A stretch of 64,000 bases of DNA, from the NCBI RefSeq assembly GCF_020921035.1, contig NC_063155.1, positions 5,441,001-5,505,000 of the forward strand, written 5' to 3'. The notes below the pieces were generated by a model, which was not told where the DNA came from, made no database searches, and saw nothing but the letters and a program-made list of their open reading frames with translations. Positions within the stretch are counted from its first letter, which is position 1. Each line of letters starts with the position of its first letter. The position numbers and the translations under genes were made by a program. Below are positions 1 to 11,287 of the stretch, piece after piece. This stretch comes from Rhodamnia argentea. Its lineage: Eukaryota; Streptophyta; Magnoliopsida; Myrtales; Myrtaceae.

Positions 1-22
1 AATTTCTTAAGCAAAAAATTAC

Positions 23-378
23 CTTTGCTTTCGGTTTCGGGGATGGGTTCGGTGTAGACGGTGAAGAAGGTGAAGAAGGAATGTCGGAAGCTGGCGTTCC
101 CGTGCTACCTTCCGGCTTGGTCTCCTGCAATATTCACCACGCATCAATGTCTATGCAATTGACATTCCAACACCATACTACCGACACAACAACTCAGACT
201 GATCGAAATCGTGCTACTTTACCTCAGACATACACTTCACACGCAAGCCACTCCGGTGAGACATCCTAGGTACATGGTTGCCAGGGAAAAGCACTCTCAC
301 AACAGATCTCCTGGAATTAATGTGGATCGCGGTCCTAGGACTCCCGGGGATCGAGCTCATCAGGTTTGCCGAGGCCAT
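23..378 (-). CDS. ELIP: Early light-induced protein, copy A (5' part; rest lies off the window)
   Basis: Chloroplast thylakoid protein of the LHC superfamily that binds chlorophyll and carotenoid under light stress. Two exons are visible on the minus strand. Exon 1 is 223..378: 52 codons starting MASANLMSSIPGSPRT, a Ser/Arg-rich transit peptide ending VKCMSE. Exon 2 is 23..124: 34 codons, a Pro/Ser-rich linker. Both joins use GT-AG. The exon carrying the membrane helices lies beyond position 1. Exon 2 is 57 bp longer than in copy C because of extra Pro/Ser/Thr codons, so the linker length varies between copies. The start is the first ATG after a TATA box and aligns with the start of copy C. 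Both visible exons are open, but whether the gene is whole cannot be seen. Family assignment comes from the transit-peptide and linker pattern and from homology with copy C. Confidence 0.85.
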
Positions 379-480
379 GATCTTTGAACAATGACCGAAG
401 GGTATTCGTAATTGAATCGAATCTGAATAGATTGAAGTGCTACTGTGTTCGGACTATGAATTGTGTGGAACGAACCCGCA

Positions 481-495
481 TTTATATAGCGCCGG

Positions 496-530
<35 letters not shown>

Positions 531-553
531 GTGGATGGCGGTGGTTCCACGTG
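481..553 (-). promoter_or_regulatory. ELIP copy A core promoter: TATA box, GA repeat, G-box
   Basis: Read on the minus strand, CTATATAAA lies at 489..481, about 103 bases upstream of the ATG. A GA/CT microsatellite (about 499..528) follows upstream, then a CACGTG G-box at 548..553. The same order is kept in copy C. G-boxes are bound by bZIP factors such as HY5, which is known to drive ELIP genes in light; its use here is inference. Confidence 0.6.
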
Positions 554-919
554 ATGCATTTCTGTGCAAGGCTAAACGGTCTTTTCACCATGTCCGTCTA
601 ATGTGAAAGTTAACGACGTGGACCTTCAAATGGCCCTGAACAAACAACGGACGAAGATTGGTGGGACTTTCGATGCTTGTTGGCTTTTGGATGTGAGGCC
701 AAGGGAGGAGCAACGTAGGTCGAGGTTTTTCGACAGTGGGAGAAACCACGTTTGGACCTGCAACTTAGTTTGGCGTGACATTGGTGAAAACGACTTGGCA
801 CTGACTTTGCAGCTCCAGCATGATTTAGATTACGCTACTCCTTTCCCGTCTCTCTTCGCGTTCCGGAAGGCTCGTTCTCCAGGAAGGATCTAGAGCTCTC
901 TTTGAGAATTTGTAACTGC

Positions 920-2565
920 AAAGGTGGAAATAACCACGGCCGTTTTCGAGACGCAGTCTCAAACGCAACCGACGACCTATCAGCAATCCATATTTGTATG
1001 TTTGTAGCCAACAACTAAACCCAACAAACTCATCTCCGTTCATACCCAAAAGCCCCCGATCAAAATGCCGTCGCGATAACACGAACGTGTCTTGTTCTAT
1101 TTGCCGTTAACCGAGGAACTTGAAAAACATCTAAGACAAATGTTTTGAGCAATCACGGCCTAGGAAGCAGCACGTCACTTCCAAGCCAATCGAGCAATCA
1201 CTATGCATCTATATAAAGCTATACTATAAACTCATACTCCAAACCCAAGATATAGTATACATACCAAATGAAATATGAGCTATTTCATTTCAATGAAAAA
1301 ACAAAAAATACTTTTTTAATTTGGCATTGCAATTCAAACATCAATGGTCAAGTCCATTATTCAATTTCTATCGAATCACACGTAAACGGTTCATTCCATT
1401 CACCAATATATTCCTCAATATCAAACCACGACGACAACACAATGCCTAGTGACAAGGATACTAAGGTTCTCCTTTGGTAAGGTCTCCACTTATTATCAGT
1501 CAGTGGTTCGGCCCATAAAGCTATCCTAAAATCAGTATGCATACCCCGAACACGGTGATCATGAGTATTTAAACCATCACCCTCCAATATCAAAAAAAAA
1601 AAAATCCCAAAATTGGAATACATTTTATAAACCAAAACAAATAACATTTCGCCACTCAGCTCGGCCCCGGAAATACCTTTTGTAAAGCATTCCTCAAATC
1701 TTTTTAGAATTCATTTCACGGATACATCTTAAACCATTTCAAATAACAAATAGGGTAGCAAATGCCCGATTTTAAGTTATGCATCAAATGTGTTATGAAC
1801 ATCACTTTTTCCTTTTAACCAAATCACACTTTGCACGTCATATATCCAATCCTTTCATTTTCAAAATATGATTATACGAATTCAAATAAGATATAGCGCA
1901 ACTTACCTGGGAATGCCCAAAACCAAATAACAAAGGTTACTCGAACCGTCAAAACTTGCAATTCAAAATAAGTGAGAAACGCTACCTCAACTGTGAATCT
2001 CCTTTCGACCAAAAAAAAAAAGTATGAATCTCCTATAGAAGCTTAATCGCTAACAAAATAACTCACATGCGTCGACAAGTTCGCCCAAACCGATTATTCA
2101 AAGCTATTTGCAACAGGGAGCTTAAGCACAAAACTATAGAATTTCACTCCAACTAATCTATTTCTCCTTATCGATTTTCCTCATGACTCCACAACATCCT
2201 AGTATATCATTTCCATGTAATTCGACAACATAACAACTCCAAAATCAAACCTCATAGTTCAAATTTCACATAACTTCGAATTTGCCCTAAATCAAGGAAT
2301 TACTCCGATTAGATGAACAAATGGCTTAAGCCTTACGGGATGTTGCGAAAACGAAGTTAATCTAACTTGGCGATTTTCTGTGACGTGTACCCTTGCCCTT
2401 TTTCATTTCACTTTCTTTCTTCTTCTTCTTTTTTCTTCTTCTTTCCGTGCGTTTCTATCTCATTGTTGTTTTTCTTTTTCTCTTTATAAATGTGGACTTC
2501 CACTTTTTTCTTTTTCCTTTTTACTACAACTTTTTGACTTTTTGACCAGTTAAAATGTCAAACAG
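920..2565. other. Stretch without recognisable genes, inserted between ELIP units
   Basis: AT-rich DNA. In the C-side junction (7371-7480) the end of one ELIP unit directly abuts the start of the next. Here the matching ends, about 915 and about 2570, are 1.65 kb apart, so this stretch looks like inserted sequence. I see no convincing ORF, terminal repeat or target duplication. The T-rich run near 2400-2530 is low complexity. Confidence 0.4.
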
Positions 2566-2964
2566 GCACAAATATTACAATTACTGTTGCTTCAGTTGAT
2601 CTACTTCTGAAAACAATGAGATCCTTAAGTTTATCCTTGTTTCACGTTTTATTCATTTGGGTCTCACCGTCAACTCTTTGGCAAAGGTGCCTACGGCTCA
2701 TTAGTCTGCAAGTCCCACCTCATAGATTAAACGATGCTTCTTTGCTTTCGCTTCATACCCATCAATGTTTCCTCTTAGGGAAGGAGTTCTTTTCAATTTA
2801 TACCACATGAATACTTTTTTAAATATCCTTCGGGAGAATGAGCAGTAGTATTTCTACTACTGATCTAACCAAGAAGGCATTGTGCACAATAGTTGTATCA
2901 AGACAATGGTTCGCTTTATTGGCTTTTTAGGATCACATCCTCATCTACTTTTCCAAGTATTATA

Positions 2965-3643
2965 TGTTGGAAAATATTGCGCACACATTAACGTATTAGG
3001 GAAATACGTAACATTGTTTGTATGAAATCAGAAAAAATAATAACGGAGAGGCGATGACAATATTTAATACCGATCAAGCCAACGTACAAATCTTTACAAA
3101 TAAATATTACGAAACAAATGAATTTGCCGAACACTGTAAACTCGAAATAAGAATTGGACAAGATGTGAGGTACGGCTAACCGAATCTCCCTAAGGCGATT
3201 GGTTCCTATCAACGGTACAAGTAGCTTCAAGAACTATGCCTCTCAAGATACAATATCTCGAACCTGTTTGTATCAACATTATACGAACAGGACTTTGTCG
3301 AACATTTCTCGAAATCAGCACACTTGGAGGACAACTACAAGAGACTAAAGGAGTGCGACACGAGTTGTGAGTCGTGTTTCTAAATAACGGAAATACGTTT
3401 ATTTATACACCGGGAAAACTGCGGTTACGCTGACATTAAGCCACCGTTGACATTAATCCACGTCGGTTACGCGACAACATCGGTTACAAGGACATAAGTG
3501 CACGTCGGTTACATTAACATAAGTGCACACGTCAGATTCACTGACATTAAACTAGAAAAGACGTAACCGCTATAGAAACTGAAGAGACATGAATGCAACA
3601 ATATCTCATTGATGTTGAGCCATTAACACAAAAAATTACAACA
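2965..3643. mobile_element. Solo LTR of an LTR retrotransposon (fossil)
   Basis: A 679-bp block begins TGTTGGAAAATATT and ends AATTACAACA, so it has the TG...CA ends and the short TGTTG/CAACA inverted termini of an LTR. It is flanked by a perfect 5-bp direct repeat, TTATA, at 2960-2964 and 3644-3648. No internal retrotransposon region accompanies it, as expected after LTR-LTR recombination. The matching 3' flank of ELIP copy C (about 7460-7850) lacks it, so it inserted after the ELIP duplication. Superfamily not determined; the termini would suit Ty1/copia. Confidence 0.8.
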
Positions 3644-3664
3644 TTATACTCTAATTCCTAAACC

Positions 3665-4522
3665 CTACACAAGTGTTTCTCTCTTAACATATTCAATGAA
3701 GACCAGCGCAACCAGTCCCAACATCGCCAACCTTCCATTCCACAACTCGGCATCGGAAGTCATCGACCCGTCCGACTTTGACTCGACCGTGACTCCTTGA
3801 AACAGAGGAACAAGAGATGCGACAGAGAGCAGAATGCTCGTCCTTATGAACCACGGGGTGCCACCTTCACTGATCTGAGCGAAAAAGTCTTGGCCGTTGA
3901 TCCTCCCTGGTGCCGGCCCGCTGAATGCGAACACGTCTGGTGCTCACCTGTCAACATTATTAACGTCAGTTACGCAAGGAGTAGCTATGCATTTGGTGAA
4001 ATTAATTGACGAATCTTTAGTCAATGTAGAGGGGCATGTGACTAGCACATATCGTGTTGCACTATTCTTTATACAGAATTTATTCAGCTGAGCATCACTT
4101 GTTCAATTTCTCTAACGATTCTTATCATTGAAAAACTTTAATCCTAAAGCTTAAGTGACGTTCACAAGTAAGGCCTTCCCAAAACTCGTATTCATGTGCT
4201 ACGAGCTCTCAAGCATAAGTATACCTTCAATTTCGATTTCAGGGATGGGTTCAGATCCTGCTTGCTCTCCTGCATTATTCACCATGTACCAATGTTAATT
4301 CAAGTAACTTCCCAATGTCACATTGTTGACGTAATATGCAAAATCAATCGAAATTTTGCTACTATGCCTCACTCACACACGTCACACTCAAGCCAACTCA
4401 GGAGCCAACCTAGGACTATGGTTGGCAGGGAAAAGTCATCTTATGACAGATTTCCTGGAACTAATGCCGATCGCGATCCTAGGTCTCGCAGGGATCGAGT
4501 GCATCAGGATTGTTGAGGCCCT
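3665..4522 (-). pseudogene. ELIP copy B, decayed
   Basis: Same three-exon layout as copy C: exon 1 at 4368..4522, exon 2 at 4225..4269, exon 3 at 3665..3947. Several independent lesions are visible by comparison with A and C. The start codon is AGG instead of ATG (4522..4520). A TGA falls in the transit-peptide frame. The intron 1 donor is GC instead of GT. An 8-bp loss at the start of exon 3 shifts the frame. An in-frame 54-bp deletion removes the 18 residues from RLAMIGF to ELSKG, the core of the first chlorophyll-binding helix. A gcc triplet at both edges suggests a microhomology deletion. The C-terminal half, with ELWNGRLAM, stays readable. Its promoter motifs are also damaged. A functional protein is very unlikely. 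Confidence 0.88.
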
Positions 4523-4650
4523 GATCTTGAAACAATGACCAGAAGTTTTGGGAAAGCTAGCAGAACAATACTCAAAAGCATGCAATCGAGTCGAATCTCA
4601 CTAGATTGAAGTGCGACTTTCTTACTGTAGAATTACAGCAGGAAGCTGTA

Positions 4651-4714
4651 TTTCTATAGTGCTGGAGAGAGAGAGAGAGAGAGAGAGAGGGGTGGATAGT
4701 GTTGGTTGCACATG
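4651..4714 (-). promoter_or_regulatory. Decayed promoter of ELIP copy B
   Basis: The position matching the TATA box reads CTATAGAAA (4659..4651) instead of CTATATAAA. The position matching the G-box reads CACATG (4709..4714) instead of CACGTG. The GA repeat between them is kept (about 4665..4690). Both changes would weaken the promoter, in line with loss of the coding region. Confidence 0.55.
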
Positions 4715-4959
4715 ATGAATGTTTGTTGGGGCTAAATGGTTTGACTTTCACCTCGCCCGTCTAATGTAAAGTGACAACGTGGACCTTGCAATAGCCCTGA
4801 ACGAACAAAAGGACAAATGGTTTGTCGGGCTTCAGTTCTTGTTGGCTTTCGAATGTGAGGCCGAGTGGGGGGTAACGTAGTTGGAGGTTTTCGACGGTGG
4901 AGAAACACATTGGGACCTTCACCGGGACTCGCCGTGACGCGAATGCGAACAGCATGCCA

Positions 4960-7350
4960 CGACTTTGAAGCCCAAGCGCGATGTAATAGATGGGCCCATA
5001 AACCCAACCCATGACTCCCAAAGCCCAAGCCCCAACCCATATTTCTTTCCTCTTCGATAGATTGTGCAAGAGGACTCCGGCGGACAAAGCAAGGAAAATC
5101 AAATCAAAGGGAGCTCGTCTAGGAAGCATCGACACTCTTCTGGGGCTTACGTGTCGTATCGTGTTGTGTTTGACATTTTTCGACATGTGATAAACACGTG
5201 GTCAGCGCTCCAAACACGGCAGCAACGCGCAAGTCTAGCAACCCAACATACCATTTCGACAACATACGGGATCAATTTAAAGTGTTTTCAATAAATTATG
5301 AGTCAAAATATAAATTTATCAAATATATATACTTAAGTCATATATCTAGCAATCCCAAAATTTATATAACCAGCTATAATTATATAAAAAAAACTATTCG
5401 TGAATCCTTGAAAGAAGAAAAAGACGAGACTCATTGCTGATATTTTTATATTTCTAAAAAAATAGAGAATCCCAACACATTGTATTTTAAATTTATCATA
5501 TACATTTAATATCAACGTGTCGGGATATTCTATTTTTTTAGAAATGACGTGTCGGCTTGCCGTGTCCTGTCGTGTGGTGTCATATATTGCCTGTTGTGTC
5601 GGTGCTACTCGGGAGCTCGTCCCGTGAATGGGAAAAGGAGGAAATGAAGAAAGAAGAGAAAAGTTCCTTGGGTAGCTGATTCGGATGTCCTGACAAGCTG
5701 AATCAACTCCGCATCGCAACACCTGCTAAGTATCCAAGCCCAATATTCATCTAATCTAAGTAATTTTCCAAGTCAGGTCGTAAATTTGGAGTTATGTGAA
5801 TCTTAAATTCAACCAAGGAATTATGAAGTTGTGGATTTATATAGAAATGATAGTTTAGGGTGCCGATGAAACCTAGTCAAAGAACTTACGAAATGATAGT
5901 TCACAAAAATCAATTCCGAATTATATGAAAATCAATTTAGGGTGTTGATAGTTTAGGATTTATATGGAATTGATAGTTGACAAAAAAACAATTCCAAAAT
6001 ATGGTTTGACCAAAACAAATTTATGAAGTTTCGTGTGCGAGTTACACATAACGGTCAGTAAGCAAGCACATAAGAGTCGATTGGTCGAAGAATAAGCGTA
6101 ATTTAGTCGAGTTGGTTGTTAAAGTAGTGTATTACGAATTTTTTTTATAAGTTTTTTCGATTAATTGATAGGAATTTGAGTTCGTTGATTCGAGTAACCT
6201 TCATAGGTTTATTTTCAACTTTTTTGGGTGAGTGTGCTATCTCTTCTTCGAGTTTATAAACTTGTATTTTAATAGTGATATGAATTAGTTATATTATGAG
6301 TTAAAAAATGACATTTTTAGTTGCATAAAATTGGATCGAGCATTTACTACTGTTATATCTATATGAAATGGCAAGATATCTTTTAATTACAATTTGAGTT
6401 GATTACATATAAATGTTTTCTCAAAACTTTTATTGAAAAATCAACGAGTTTTGACTTCGAATATAAAATTATGAAAGATTCTATGCCTCATAAATTGAAT
6501 CTTGAGTTTTGAAATGAATTCTGGATTTGATTGTAGATTATTATAGAATATTGTTAGTGTATTATGCTCATGGCACCACGATTAAAACTCATTGAGGGGT
6601 AAGTATGCATATTGTTATTCGGACATCCTTTTGGGCAGAACCACCGGCTAATATAATTGGAAACCTAGTCAAGAAGGAATAACTTGGTTATCTTTGTCAC
6701 AGGCGTTAAGAGAAACCATAATTGAAAATTGAGCATTAGATTAATCTACGGAATGGACCATAAAGGTTTGATCAGATTGGGATTAATCAAATAAATGAAC
6801 CATTGATGGTTGTTTTGTTATTATTGAGTGGATAGTGTTAATTCATTTTATACATAAAAAGTTTGGTAGGAAAGATATCACCCATTTTGATATTTTACAT
6901 ATATCTTGTTGTGAATTTGGATTGATGAGTTATGTAATCGGTTTATAAAGATGCATAATAAATGTTCAATCTGCTTAGAAGAAATATACTATTCATCGAG
7001 CTGTGATTGCTCATTCCATTCATCTTACTTACTTTTTAGAGCATTTGCTTATCAGGACATTTAAAAGCAAGTAAGAAGAGAACGTTTACTTATCAAAAGG
7101 ACATTTTGATAGTGGGATTTATGAGTTGTATATGGCTATGACAAACTTCTGAGTTAGTTGTTAGTTGGTGATATGCATATTCTCTTGATGGATTGTAGAT
7201 AATCTGATCTTCTAACCAGACAACTCTTTTTGTCCAATACACGCATGTACATAATTCGATAACACATTGATGATGATTATGTTTAAGGCGGCGTCTTTCG
7301 GATGGAAAGACGGCCGTGTCATTGCTGCTATACTTGTAGAGTTGAGGGTG
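4960..7350. other. About 2.4 kb of unassigned inserted sequence upstream of ELIP copy B
   Basis: Homology to the ELIP C upstream flank runs up to about 4958 (catgccac) and resumes near 7355, where a near-copy of that motif, catgacac, stands. The intervening DNA is AT-rich and has no gene I recognise. Short ORFs inside it lack family features. The near-duplicate 8-9 bases at both edges may be a target-site duplication. I found no inverted ends, so the class stays open. Confidence 0.4.
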
Positions 7351-7852
7351 CGAAACATGACACGTCACTCGCTTCTAGTCTCTCTTCACGTTTCAAATGC
7401 ACATTCACTTGAAAGGATCTAGAGCTCTCTTGAGAATTTCAACTGCAACAAGTAAGTCGGAGCACAATCATTACTGTTGCTTTAGTTGATTTACTTCCGG
7501 ATAATCCTGAGATAACTGTGTCCTTCTTCAACCTTTTTGCCGTCAACTCATCGGCAAAGTTGCCTGTGGCTTATCAGTCTGCGAATACCATCTCGTAAAT
7601 TCACAGATGCTTCTTTACTTCCACTTCATACGAATGGATGTTTCTTCTTACGGAAGATGTTCACTTAAAAGTATACTCCATGTTTAATAATACACTTTAG
7701 AATGATCTTATAGAATGGCAACTACTGTTATGTGGTATCTAACCAAGAAGGAATTGTGCACAATCTTTGTATTAAGACAATGGTCAGTTTATTGGCTTAT
7801 GAGGATTACATTCTGACCTACTTTTCCATGTACATACTGTAATTCCCAAACC

Positions 7853-8775
7853 CTACACGAGTGTTCCTCCCTTGACATATTCCGTGAAGGCCAGCGCAAC
7901 CAGTCCCAACATCGCCAACCTTCCGTTCCACAACTCGGCATCGGAAGTCATCACCCCATCCGACTTCGACTCAGCCGTGACTCCTTGAAACAAGGGAACA
8001 AGAGAGGCGACCGAGAGCAGAATGCTCGTCCCTATGAACCACGGGATGCCACCTTCGCTGATCTGAGCGAACAAGTCCTGGCCTTTGGACAGTTCAACCG
8101 CAATGGCTGCCACAAAGCCAATCATTGCGAGTCTGCCATTGATCCTCTCTGGTGCCGGCCCACTGAATGCGAATACGTCCGTGAAGTCGGTGCTCACCTG
8201 TCAACATGATCCGCGTTAGTTTACGCAAGGAGAAGTTATGTATTTGGTGAAGTGGATTGACCAATCTTTGGTAGAACGACATAAAACCAGTACATACTGT
8301 GTATGAACTATTCTTTATACACATCACATCTGTCGCACACTCGTCACGCAACTAAACTCATTTCAATCCTAAAGTTTAAGCTCTTTAAATAGAAAAAAGT
8401 GACGTTCATAAGCAAGGCCTCCCCGAAACTCGTTTTCATGTGCTAGGATTAGGAGGCTCTCAAGCATAAATATACCTTTGGTTTCGATTTCGGGAATGGG
8501 TTCAGATCCTGCTTGCTCTCCTGCAATATTCACCACATACCAATGTTAATTTAAGTAACTATTTGTTATCACATTGCCAACATAATAAGCAAACATCGAT
8601 CGAAATTCTGCTACTTCACCTTAGCCATACACTTCACACGCAAGCCAACCCGGGGAGCCAACCTAGGACTATGGTCGGCAGGGAAAAGTCCTCTCACAAC
8701 GGATTTCCTGGAGCTAATGTCGATCGCGGTCCTAGGATTTGCAGGGATCGAGTGCATCATGATTGTTAAGGCCAT
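7853..8775 (-). CDS. ELIP: Early light-induced protein, copy C (intact)
   Basis: Thylakoid LHC-family protein that binds free pigment and limits photo-oxidation during light stress or greening. Exons: 8620..8775 (52 codons), 8476..8520 (15 codons) and 7853..8197 (114 codons plus stop), all GT-AG, giving 181 aa. Family members are usually about 190 aa. Residues 1 to about 50 form a plastid transit peptide. Both LHC chlorophyll-binding signatures are present: ERINGRLAM at 84-92 in helix 1 and ELWNGRLAM at 155-163 in helix 3. A middle helix (about 120-137) follows [10 protein letters not shown]. The start is the first ATG after the TATA box and matches copy A. This is the only copy in the window with every element visible and intact; copy B next to it is broken. 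Confidence 0.93.
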
Positions 8776-8906
8776 GATCTCCAAACAATGACCAGAAGTT
8801 TTGGGAAAGCTAGTACAACAATACTCAAAAGATATGGAATCGAATCGAATCGGACTAGATTGAAGGGCTACTGTCTTGGAGTATACAGTGAACGATACGA
8901 AGCGGT

Positions 8907-8970
8907 CTTTATATAGTGCTGGGGAAGAGAGAGAGAGAGACCGGTGGATGGACGGTGTTGGTTCCACGTG
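8907..8970 (-). promoter_or_regulatory. ELIP copy C core promoter: TATA box, GA tract, G-box
   Basis: On the minus strand a canonical CTATATAAA lies at 8916..8908, about 132 bases before the ATG. A short GA tract (about 8926..8940) and a CCACGTGAC G-box/ABRE-like site (CACGTG at 8965..8970) sit upstream. Spacing matches copy A. Light or stress control through bZIP factors is inferred from known ELIP regulation. Confidence 0.65.
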
Positions 8971-9309
8971 ACGCATGTTCGTGGAGGTTAAATGGTTTCG
9001 CCATGTCCGTCAAATGCAAAAGTTACGACGTGGACCTTCAAATAGCCCCGAACAAACAAAAGGACAAATGGTTTCTGGGACTTTAGTTCTCGTCGGCTTT
9101 CCTAACGTGAGGCCAAGAGGTAAGTAACGTCGTCGGAGATTTTTCTACGGTGGAGAAACACATCGGACCTTCAACGACCGTGAATCGCCGTGACCTTGAT
9201 GCGAAAGTCATGCCACTCTCTTCTTGTCTCTCTCTTCACGTTTCGATGGCGCATTCACTAGGAAGAATCTGGAGCTCTCTTGAGAAATTGACCCGCAGCA
9301 AGAATTCCC

Positions 9310-11285
9310 TCGATGCATCTGGGTCGCTAGATGTGATGAGTTTCACAGGCAATCCACTTATGACCCGCTGGAGCGATGGTCGGAAAATGCGTTCGATTTG
9401 GGGCAATGTCCATCGACACAAACCTGCGAGCGTATTACCAAAGCAGAAGCATCCCCAATTCAAACGATTGGTGAGCTCATAACCGGATAGCTTAAGCGTA
9501 ACGGCCCAGGACATAAATCATGTTATTCTACCGCTGTTAAATTTATTTATTATTTTCTGCCAACCTTTATTCTCTATTCGCGGAAACATTAGTAGCCAAC
9601 ATATTTTAACAAATATAGTAACTTACAAGATATTCATAAACATATTTAGTTTTACACATTTGCCTCAAGTACATTTTACAATAGGCACTAACCTCCATTA
9701 CTATGTACAATCAAAATTGAGGAAGTTTCCCTCGGCTATGACTACTCTGCCCATCCATATTCTTACTAAACTGTTAGGATTTCTTCCTCATTCTGACTCG
9801 CGCACTTTCCTAAGGCGTCACTCCATCTTGGAAACCTGATGATCCATCGAAATTGCACGGAGGACCCATGAGCATCGTAAACTTATGAATGCAACATACT
9901 TTTCCTTTCCACTTTCGAATTCTTTTATTTCTCAAATCTTTCATCATTCATAACAACTCCGTACGGTATTTGTCACAATGTCAAGCATAAACATAATAAA
10001 TGCAAGAAGCACTTTTTTCTTTTCACTTTTCACTTTTGGGCATCCTCTTCCCGAGCTTCTCATCGGGACTTTTGGTACCGAGCAACGTCGTCGCTACACG
10101 TGTACAATAGCACATTCATTTCATATCATCATTAAGTAACAACGTCTACACTATCGCCTCAAGTAATACTTTTAGCAAATGATGGTAGATACATCCATTG
10201 TCGTGAGCAACAGTTAGAGGAAGAAAAATACGTCGCTACCCCCTGAGCCCCTACACCATTGTTTTTCTCACTAACGGTAGCAATTATCGTCTTTTAATGG
10301 CAATCACATACTTGCACGTGCATTCTCACTTTATTATCTCTGATTAGGATTATCATACCATCCACATGTTCTAAGAAAATTTCTATACCGCATGCAATAA
10401 ATACTTATACACACGAGAATAACTTGATTTCTCAACCTATCTTTAGCAATTTTTGTTCATATGATCCGGCAAGCATTTCATTTCATTCATGAAGAAAGAC
10501 CATGTGTCCACTTCAACAAGCATTAAACTAACATCCCTATATCAAAACTAGTAATCCCCTACCTTTTTCGGCGTAGGATTACCCGAGAACACACGAGGAA
10601 CGAGCAAGGTCGTAGTCGAGTAAGCAAGAACACGTGAGGAATGAGGAGATGGGCGTGAGAGAGAGGGAAGATGGCATGAAAGGGAGGGGGAATAGGCGTG
10701 ATGGAGTTAGAGGAAAAAGAAGGGAGGATTGGTGGTTATGGGAATTGAAGATACCTTATCTCTATTTATAGTAGTCTTCCAACTTCTTCCCCAAGTTTCT
10801 TCATTAATGAACTTGCTCGTTAAGTTTCTTCCTACTAATGTGAATGCATTTATGACATCTTGACTTTTCCTACTTCTTTCCCAAGTTTCATTAATGAACT
10901 TGATTGTTAAGTTTTTCCTACCAACGTAAATGTATTTATAACATCTTGACTTTGTTATTGAAAGTGGCAATGTTTTTATCCTAACAATAGAGAATTAACA
11001 AAGAAACATATTTACAGCTGATATATCACCAAGAAACCCGAAACTTTTGTTTCTAAGGCAGTAAACTGTCGTCTGCATAATCCCACTCTCTCTGTATGCT
11101 CTGATTTAATCCTCTCGCAAATTAAGAGGTTAATTAGAGAAAGACTTATTAGTGGTCTGGATGTCAAGGGAAAAGTGTCCTTAGATAGGCATTACATCTT
11201 GTGCTGTAAATGGGGACTTCTAGTTTGGATCTCTTAGTAGGGGTCTGGATGCTCTTGCCAATAGACTAATGATCGATCATCATCA
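9310..11285. other. Intergenic stretch, no gene seen
   Basis: AT-rich sequence between the ELIP array and the AKR pseudogene. No protein family is recognisable in any frame. The only structure I can support is the short tandem duplication at 10781-10954. From about 10985 to 11285 the sequence matches intron 5 of the downstream AKR gene (about 32310-32450), so the AKR duplication starts there. Confidence 0.4.
10781..10954. repeat. Tandem duplication of an ~85-bp unit
   Basis: Two adjacent copies, about 10781-10868 and about 10871-10954, share cttct-ccaagtttc, attaatgaacttg and gttaagttt blocks and the ending atcttgacttt. They differ at about one base in ten. No function is apparent; a short ORF through it is probably chance. 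Confidence 0.6.
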
Positions 11286-11287
11286 AA

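Larger units (their letters stand above)
7371..9305. repeat. ELIP tandem duplication unit (copy C), with 3' and 5' flanks
   Basis: The repeated unit holds about 390 bp of 3' flank (from about 7460), the gene, and about 530 bp of 5' flank ending near 9305. The unit end, marked by a tctagagctctc-type motif, recurs at about 885, about 7415 and about 9265. The 3' flank recurs at about 2571-2960, and the 5' flank at about 600-915 and 4740-4958. At 7371-7480 two units join head to tail. This shows tandem duplication, not dispersed copying. Confidence 0.7.

Noticed and set aside
5110-5720. Two blocks rich in gtgtcg/cgtgtc words that look like facing repeats
   Set aside because: The similarity is limited to short low-complexity words, and no ends or duplication could be defined.
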